From assembly GCA_037044905.1 (NCBI GenBank), contig JBAOKB010000150.1, positions 118,501-182,500 on the forward strand: a DNA stretch of 64,000 nucleotides, in the 5' to 3' direction. The notes beneath the pieces were generated by a model. The model saw only the letters and a program-made list of their open reading frames with translations, was not told where the DNA came from and searched no databases. Origin of the DNA: Hortaea werneckii. Lineage: Eukaryota; Ascomycota; Dothideomycetes; Mycosphaerellales; Teratosphaeriaceae. This document shows, in pieces, positions 57,671 to 64,000 of this stretch (the first letter of the stretch is position 1; each line of letters starts with the position of its first letter). The position numbers and the translations under genes are program-made.

Positions 57671-59509
57671 GGTAACGGCTGGGCGGCGTGAGGCGGTGAT
57701 CGCATCGACGGAATCGCTCGTCGTTGGCGGCGATGGACGTGGCAGCGGCTTGTCGCTCGTGTACGGTGCTGTCGCAGTGATGTCGCCAAGCATCCGACTC
57801 TGGAATGTAACAGCCTCAGGCCTGCGATAATGGGTTGATGATTGCTCCGATGTTCCTGCTCGTCACCCTCCAGCGATGCTCGAGCAATCGATGGTTCGGT
57901 CGCACATTCTGACTGCTCGATCCAAGCCAGGTACATCAGTCACTCGCGGCAGGAACACAAGCGAGCGGCGGCGGCCGGCAGGCGCAGCGGAGGAGACACG
58001 AACGCGAGCTGCAGCTTCCCTTCTCACTTCTCGCACTTCCACCTCCCAGGGTCCAAGGGTGCGGGGCTTAGCGTACGATGGTGCTCCGGGCCGGGCCCGG
58101 TGACACTTCCGAGGGCCGAGACCGCCAATTGACTTTCGGGCGAGAAGCTTACCTCCTGCTTGTCTTCATCGCCTCCTACAACTGCTATCGCTGGGACTGT
58201 ACAGTATGCCGCATGTAAACGATAGTTAATCGCTCGGGCCATCGACCAAGTCGATGGGCTCACAAAGCATTCTCGTTTCGACTTCAAGCAAGCCCATCTT
58301 GCAGCGACCGCCCGATGCAGTTGCAGACAACACAATATTCGCCTGCGTGGACAGAATCTCTGGACAACATTAAACCGAAATTGATGTGATTCTCTCCCTT
58401 GAGATGGGACCACTGCCAGTGTGCGACTTTGATATGGGGGCTGCGTGGAAAAGGCAAACCACACGAAGGTATCAATGGGCCACGAACGTGCCGGGAGGAA
58501 ATCCATCGTCGCAAACAGCTGGCGTACGAACGATACTCGCGGCTGAGTAGTAAGCGAGGTTCGATGTAATCGCGTCACGCAGCAACAAATGGTTGCGAGC
58601 TTGCATCGGCGCTCTTTTGAGACGAGGCTGGTCCAAGAAATACCAGTCACTGCACCCTGTTGTCCATCGCCCGTCGACTTCAAGTAGATGCCCTGTTCCA
58701 TTAGCTCCGTTGTCATCCGTCGCCAGCGGCAGCTGGATCCAACCAATAACAGTGCAGTCAGCCTGGTAAATTGAGTCGAAAGATATTGTGCCAGCGGCAT
58801 CGCCTGCACGTCTCTCCATGCAAACAGTCTGAAGTGCGACCTGGACCAGAAAATCCATTACTCGGCTCACGAAAGCGACGTCCGTCGACCAGCTGCGTGC
58901 GCTGCTGCGTGAGGTGTCGAAATACCACGACAGCTTGTCGTGAGCTAGCAACGAATCGCAAGTCTCATGGTGACGCTAAGGCATTTGTACAATCTTGATA
59001 TAAGTAAGAAGCCAACCTCGGTTCTTGAAATCGGAAACTGGAGTAGATAGACGTCTATCAAACAATCATCCATCGAACCATATCCCGACCAGAACATTGA
59101 TCCTCATTGCACGTATAGTCAAAAGAAATCTGAGAGCCTCGCTACAAAGATGTAAGTCAGTTGTAAGAATAAGTTCTTTTAGTCCACGTTATGTCGTAGA
59201 TAGGCATACAATGCTTACACATAGACTTGCGAGCAGTCAATATAGCAACTCTACACTTTTTAAACTTCTACTTCTATATTATTGTAGACACATGTAAATA
59301 CTAATGCCTCAAGGGAATTTCTTTAAGGTAGAGCAGCCTATGTTATAAATGAACTTTAATAGTGTGGGAGCGTTGGACGTCCTAAGTGTCCTAGGAAAGG
59401 CGTGCGCAGGCAAGGGAGGCGGAATGTTACGGGAATGCAACGTGTACACAGAAGCATCTCGTATGTATTCAATAAGTTCGATGGAGGAGAGAGAAACAGA
59501 CACGCCGGC
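57671..59509. other. Intergenic, no gene recognised
   Basis: Several minus-strand frames at 58024-58961 have reasonable composition but no motif or splice continuity. 59020-59350 is AT-rich. Confidence 0.4.
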
Positions 59510-60395
59510 CTCCTAGCAGAAAGTCTTAGTGCGCGCTAAGCGTCTCAGGTGCGGCTACGTCCGCACTCCACTTCGGGCCTTGCCCGTTACACGGAAGAGG
59601 CAGATGGGTTTTCAAAGGTCATTCTAAAGTATCTAAGTCGGCCGTAGTCTTTAAGCAGTAACAAGAAACAGTATCAATCTAAAAACAAAAGCATTCTAGT
59701 AAGAGTCTGTGTATGTGCTTATGTCATGTCTCCCTCTCTCTCTATGCCCTAAGATCTCCCTTATGTCCTCCAATAGTAAGCAGGGGCTAGGTTCGCTGCG
59801 ACAATAGGTATTTGTCACGGCCCCCTTCGGCAGTGCCTGCTTAGCAGGGCCGGGTCGCCCCTCTTCCCAGGACAGCAGGTGGACTTGGCCATTTCTTAGT
59901 CAGGAGTAATGCCTCAGGCACACTCCCTCCCGAGCCGGCGGGGCCGGGTCGCCCCCCTTCCCCGCGGCTGTGTGGACTTGGTGGATTTCCGGCAGGAGTG
60001 GTGCCTTAGGCACACACCCGCCGCTTGCCACTTCACATAGCATTTACTACGAAGCACGACAGGATGACTTACCCCGCAGGCACTAGCGCGGTCGCTCCCG
60101 CCGCCTCGAGTGTATATCTTCGCTCTCTAGCCTGCGACCGTTCATAGATTTTCCTTCTTTCTTTAGGTAGCAACTTTGTCATTATTCTAACCCCTAACTT
60201 GCTCCCCTTTTTCATATTACTTTCCTCGATCCCCCTCGGCTCTACGGCACTACAGTGTGCTTGCTAAGGCCGCCGACAGCGTCCCTAACAGTATTAATGT
60301 AGTTACTCCTACTTTTAACTTACAACTAGGTAAGTTCTTAGGCTTAAGAAATTAAAGATAAACATTATACATAAAAGAGTAGTAATATTACTAAG
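59510..60395. repeat. rDNA spacer-like sequence with degraded repeats
   Basis: The motif GGGCCGGGTCGCCCC occurs at 59847 and 59941 in two units of about 95 bp that share GTGGACTTGG and GGCACAC words. The same motif recurs at 63362 and 63467 beyond the LSU gene. From about 60290 the sequence becomes AT-rich. I interpret this as displaced intergenic spacer. Confidence 0.6.
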
Positions 60396-60591
60396 CCGAC
60401 GGTCATTAGTAGGGTAAAACTAACCTGTCTTACACTAGTCTAAACCCAGCTTCCCTTCTCTATTAGTAAGTAAACAGTCCAACGCTTACCGAATTCTGCT
60501 TCGGTATAATAGGAAGAGCCGACATCGAAGGATTAAAAAGCAACGTCGCGATGAACGCTTAGCGGCTACAAGCTAGTTATCCCTGTAGTAA

Positions 60592-60592
<1 letters not shown>
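60396..60592 (-). pseudogene. Degraded LSU rRNA fragment, intronless, minus strand
   Basis: Read on the minus strand it follows LSU 3' sequence from GGGATAACTAGC through ATCCTTCGATGTCGGCTCTT to CCCTACTAATGACCGTC. Many differences from the usual sequence are C-to-T or G-to-A (TTTACTTACTAATAG for TTCACCCACTAATAG). It runs through the intron site without interruption at 60464/60465. It is displaced rDNA with RIP-type changes. Confidence 0.85.
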
Positions 60593-60623
<31 letters not shown>

Positions 60624-60652
60624 TATACCGAAGCAGAATTCGGTAAGCGTTG
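60481..60652. repeat. Inverted repeat, 54-bp perfect arms
   Basis: Arms at about 60481-60534 and 60599-60652 are perfect reverse complements (CAACGCTTACCGAATTCTGC and onward). They come from the same LSU segment in two orientations. The 64-bp centre is LSU sequence from the minus copy only. Confidence 0.9.
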
Positions 60653-60688
60653 GATTGTTCACCCACTAAACAAAAGTTTGACTTTGAA

Positions 60689-61834
60689 ATGGCATCGGTC
60701 TCAGATCATGACATTTCGGCCGGAAGGGCTAAGCACCTTGGCGAGTTGGCAAAGGTCTTTAAACATCGGCATGCGACGTGGAGGGACTTCGGACAGTTCT
60801 TGAAGCTCTTGTTTCAGGATCCGTCTGGTCGGGGTCCTATGGGAGCAGGTACAGCCAGCAGTCTTCCGGTTATGCAGTGTAAGCGGCATGCCCCTGGCAC
60901 CGCCTGGCAGGCCGCGATGGCCGCTGCCCTAGTTTCTCCACCCGCTGGCGTGTTTCTTAACCACGAACGATTCTCTCGCCCGTGTAGGAGCCTTGGCACC
61001 TACGACGAAAAGAAGACTAGTGGGCTTGTTGTACATGACCTATGCGCCAAAGCCCGCAGCTTCTTAATAGAGATCGGGAAGGGAGACGTACTTGATCCAA
61101 CTGGGAGAGACTTTGACTATGACCCTAATCTACCTGCAAACCGTGCTTCATACAGCGACGACGTGTATCGCTCCTCCCAGCACCGCATCGGCCGCGACCC
61201 GGAGGATGAGTTCCCCTCCTCGGAAGGGGAGGACGCGCCTATTCCGACGGCGGCGCCGACGGCGGGAGCCATGGAGGGTGTTGAGACCGGCGGCGCTGAT
61301 GAATACGACGAGGACGGTTTCTTCGAAGACGAAGATGTGTGGGACCTACTCGAGATGGCTGAGACCGAACTGCCGTTAGGGGACGACGACCTCCCGGGGG
61401 AACCCGCGGAGCCATCGTCGGAGGAGCCTGCGCGCATCTCGTCGTCGGTCGCAGCATCCGATATTCCGACGTCTGACGACTCGGTAGGTCAGGGCAGAGC
61501 ACAGCGGGTCAGCACCAAGATGAGGGCGGCAGTCCTCGGATACCTTCATGGCTTCGCAGACCATCCGGGGCAGTTGCGAACTGAGTTCCGACGGCTTCGG
61601 GAGGATGAGGACCTCTGGGTATTGCACCTATGTGGATGTGGGCTGTGCTTCAAGGCACCCGGTGGCGGAAACGTCGTCGGTTGTGTTGAGCGCTCCCATC
61701 TAAAACTGGGATCTCGGGCTGAGAATGACCTTCATCGCAATTTCCATACATGTATCCGAGCGGGGGGGCCCGCGCTGTACCTCGCGTACCTGGTGCCCGT
61801 CCACCAAACCCCGGGCGGTGATGGAATATTGTAG
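60689..61834 (+). CDS. His-Cys box homing endonuclease of the LSU intron
   Basis: A 381-residue frame from the ATG at 60689, only 21 bases inside the intron. The frame stays open upstream through the exon but has no earlier ATG. The C-terminal region has the His-Cys box: H313-L-C315-x4-C320, C332, H337-x8-N346, H353 and C355. Spacing agrees with I-PpoI at H98-L-C100-x4-C105 and H110-x8-N119, so H313 would be the general base, N346 the metal ligand, and C315, C320 and H337 zinc ligands. Residues about 170-290 are acidic and disordered, unusual for the family. The enzyme would cut intronless LSU copies at L2563 to spread the intron. The frame looks intact. Confidence 0.82.
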   Translation: MASVSDHDISAGRAKHLGELAKVFKHRHATWRDFGQFLKLLFQDPSGRGPMGAGTASSLPVMQCKRHAPGTAWQAAMAAALVSPPAGVFLNHERFSRPCRSLGTYDEKKTSGLVVHDLCAKARSFLIEIGKGDVLDPTGRDFDYDPNLPANRASYSDDVYRSSQHRIGRDPEDEFPSSEGEDAPIPTAAPTAGAMEGVETGGADEYDEDGFFEDEDVWDLLEMAETELPLGDDDLPGEPAEPSSEEPARISSSVAASDIPTSDDSVGQGRAQRVSTKMRAAVLGYLHGFADHPGQLRTEFRRLREDEDLWVLHLCGCGLCFKAPGGGNVVGCVERSHLKLGSRAENDLHRNFHTCIRAGGPALYLAYLVPVHQTPGGDGIL

Positions 61835-62425
61835 CATGGTGATGGTTTTGGGTTCTCGGGGCTTGGCTGTATGGTGTTTCTTCGTGGCTTCAGCTTCGAC
61901 GGCATGCCCTCGGTCCGCTGCTACCCTCCGGGGATATAGCAGGGGGAGGTGTCATTGTCGGAGGGCGGGAGTCGCAAGGGCATCCGCTGCAGTTGGGCCG
62001 TAGTCTTTGTTCCAAGCGCTGCTTAGTTCGTCAAAGTGCCTGTTTGTACATCAATAAGTCTCTATTGGTGGGGATAGTCAGGTGCGAGTAAGATAGGGCT
62101 CGCATTATGCTAGCTAGTCGAGGTACCATAAAAGTTAGGGGTAGTATCCGGCAACACAACCTGGTTCGGGGAAGGCTAAGGGACTCCGGTCCTATGTTAA
62201 TCCCGAGTGTAGCACGGCGGAGTGATCCACCGAAAGCACACGTAGAGCGCGGTACTCCATGTGAGACCGCTTAAGGGACGTGCCAGCCCCACGGGAAACC
62301 GTGTCTGTCTTGGGAAGCACCCCTAGTCCGAGCCTTGACGGGGAGCGTTTGAGCTGTAGGAGGAAATGCTTACGGCGAGCTCGGTATAATAACTGCTTTG
62401 GTCTAGTATAGCCATTAGAAAGCGA

Positions 62426-62504
62426 CACGCGCGTCGGGGCAGCCCGCGGCAGTGGTCGGCTTAGTGAGGGTGCCACGCGCGTCGGGGCAACCCGCGGAAG
62501 TGGT
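62426..62504. repeat. 31-bp direct repeat inside the group I intron
   Basis: Copies at 62426-62456 and 62474-62504 share CACGCGCGTCGGGGC and CCCGCGG blocks, differing at two bases. Probably a peripheral stem-loop extension of the intron. Confidence 0.85.
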
Positions 62505-62825
62505 ACGGCTAGGGCCATTATGTAGGGCCCGTCGGGGGGTGGGGGGTGGTACGGGCGGTTCCTAGCTGGGAGTACGTGCCTTAATCATTTTCGGATCTGG
62601 TGGAGCAGATTTAGGCGTGGCAGTTAGCGGCATTAACTAGCGGTTCTCCGTCGGTCTTGTTAGCTAATCTGGCCCCTAGTCTGTAAGGAGGCCATTTACC
62701 GCGATGATTGGGCCAACTCCGGTACAGGCGCAGTACTACCATCTTAACCGCCCACCGACGGCGGACCCGCGAAAAGACCAAGAATGGCCCGGGGGGGCCT
62801 AAGGTCCTGCAGTTATGCAGCGAAT

Positions 62826-62880
<55 letters not shown>

Positions 62881-63252
62881 ATGACCGTCGTCCCAATGGT
62901 AATACCGCTTAGTACGAGAGGAACCGCGGTTTCAGATAATTGGTTTTTGCGGCTGTCCGACCGGGCAGTGCCGCGACGCTACCATCTGCTGGATAATGGC
63001 TGAACGCCTCTAAGTCAGAATCCATGCCAGAACGGGACGATCCTCTCCGGCACGCCGTACGCGGATATGAATAGGCACCGCCAGCACCTGAGACGGGCAC
63101 GCCGCCGAAAAGGCAGCCCGACGTAGTAATTTCACAGCGCGCCGGGATGAATCCCTTGCAGACGACTAGGACGTCCGACCGGGTCGTGTAAGCAGTCGAG
63201 TAGCCTTGTTGTTACGAGCTGCTGAGCGTAAGCCCGCGTCGGCTCGATTTGT

Positions 63253-64000
63253 TTAATACCTCCCCATGAGAATGGTGGCCACCGCGGCCGCCACCTTGAG
63301 GGGATGAGGGCAGACATGGCAGAGGGCCCCCACGGCCCTCGAAGGCCTTCCAGCGACGGCAGGGCCGGGTCACCCCCTAGGACGGATGCCCGTGCCGGCC
63401 TCACCTACCTTGGCAGGCGGGAAGGGAGGGCGCCCCTCCCAGGCCATGCTCTCTGGTAGGAGCGGAGGGCCGGGTCACCCCCCTTGCCAGCCGTGGGCCC
63501 ACGGGGCGGGGGTCCTTGGGTGCAACCGGTGGGCCTTGGGGTAGCCGCTGCGGGGTGGCGAGCGACTCGCGACCCTGCCAGATCCTTTGCAAGCTGGTTG
63601 CCCTCCGACCCTAGTTCTGCTACGCTGGCCGAGCCCCGAAGCGGTCCTCGAACTCGACAGCCGGCAGGCTAGGCTCGACTTCCAGGTTAGGGGGTACGGT
63701 CGACCCGTCAATGTAGAGGTCGAGGCAGTGCCGTCTAGATTTCCGGGGGCCCTCAGCTAGGCCTCTTCCCCTATAGGGCGCGACGCCACCGCGCACCACT
63801 ACCGCCTCTATAGACCTGGCCTTGCTTCCCTCGCGCGGCGGTGGCGACGACCTCCGGTGGCCGACGGCCGCCCGACGCCCCGTGGAGGACCCCCGACGCC
63901 CCCGACGCCATCTGTCTGCAGTCCGACGCACCCGACGCCCAGCCGACGCCTCGATTCTGGCGGGATAGGGGGGTGACCCGGACCCCGACGCAGGCGTCGG
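63253..64000. other. rDNA intergenic spacer, GC-rich
   Basis: Follows the LSU 3' end. GGGCCGGGTCACCCC occurs at 63362 and 63467, with an inverted copy at 63970-63982. The last 170 bases have the heptamer CCGACGC or near forms about nine times. Open frames here are composition effects. Confidence 0.7.

Larger units (their letters stand above)
60668..62822 (+). mobile_element. Group I intron in LSU rDNA at site L2563
   Basis: A 2155-bp insert between exon ends CCCACT and AATAGGG. The 5' exon ends in U and the insert ends in G (62822), as group I introns require. A guide sequence at 62061-62072, TCTATTGGTGGG, pairs with both exons: GGTGGG with the last six 5' exon bases CCCACT (P1, with U-G at the splice site), and TCTATT with the first six 3' exon bases AATAGG (P10, one G-U). 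The endonuclease gene lies between the splice site and the guide, that is, in the P1 loop. I place the site at E. coli position 2563 by aligning the flanks. I could not assign all core helices (P3-P9) by eye. Confidence 0.9.
60593..63252 (+). rRNA. LSU (28S-type) rRNA gene, 3' part, 5'-truncated and intron-split
   Basis: Exon parts 60593-60667 and 62823-63252. The first begins at TTTTTGATCCTTCGATGTCG. The second begins AATAGGGAACGTGAGCTGGG and includes TTAGACCGTCGTGAGACAGG and an intact sarcin-ricin loop AGTACGAGAGGAACC (62911-62925). It ends near 63252 with GAGTAGCCTTGTTGTTACGA (upstream of the end) and CTCGATTTGT, matching the usual LSU 3' end. The 5' nine-tenths of the gene are missing because of the inverted junction at 60592/60593. 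Whether this piece is transcribed is unknown. Confidence 0.9.

Noticed and set aside
58472..58951. 159-codon minus-strand frame
   Set aside because: Plausible composition, but no family, and competing frames overlap it on the same strand.
63620..63931. 103-codon minus-strand frame in the rDNA spacer
   Set aside because: GC-rich spacer with CCGACGC repeats gives Arg/Gly/Pro-rich frames; not supported as a gene.

Overview
This is a filamentous ascomycete (Pezizomycotina) chromosome window. The evidence is short GT-AG introns of about 50-150 bp with CTAAC/CTAAT branch points, ascomycete protein families (HET, SesA, fungal STAND proteins, the HUT1 transporter, COP9 subunit 1), C-to-T decay of duplicated DNA that looks like RIP, and an LSU rDNA end carrying a group I intron. 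A Dothideomycete is plausible, but that is inference. Gene models were spliced by eye; every intact multi-exon model listed closes in frame.

Layout. 0.8-8.6 kb: a HET-domain gene, a ten-exon APC-family permease, a decayed SRPK-like kinase and a DUF1772 membrane protein. 11-14.7 kb: a disordered protein facing an SMP-30/gluconolactonase-like protein. 14.7-20.1 kb: no gene found. 20.1-25.6 kb: a divergent pair, HUT1-type nucleotide-sugar transporter and a large disordered nuclear protein rich in SP/TP and SPSK motifs. 27.2-29.9 kb: a STAND (NLR-like) receptor with NACHT and ankyrin repeats. 34-38 kb: a BTB protein and a 71-residue membrane protein. 41-46.3 kb: a peroxiredoxin-like protein and a mitochondrial carrier broken by one stop codon. 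47.3-50.8 kb: a bZIP factor and COP9 signalosome subunit 1.

The most interesting block is 51.8-55.8 kb. A divergently transcribed pair encodes an NB-ARC/TPR receptor and a SesA-domain protein. A 28-residue Gly/Asn/Gln motif at the receptor N terminus aligns without gaps (14 of 28 identical) with one at the SesA protein C terminus. This is the layout of amyloid-signalling NLR/effector pairs in fungal allorecognition and programmed cell death. The receptor has nine near-identical TPRs with 252-bp DNA units, and the shared promoter carries a 183-bp tandem duplication.

The right end (about 59.5-64 kb) is rDNA-derived. A RIP-like, intronless LSU fragment on the minus strand lies head to head with the 3' end of an LSU gene on the plus strand. 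The plus copy is interrupted at a site I place at LSU position 2563 (E. coli numbering) by a 2155-bp group I intron. Its guide sequence pairs with both exon edges, and the P1 loop encodes a His-Cys box homing endonuclease. GC-rich intergenic spacer follows to the window end.
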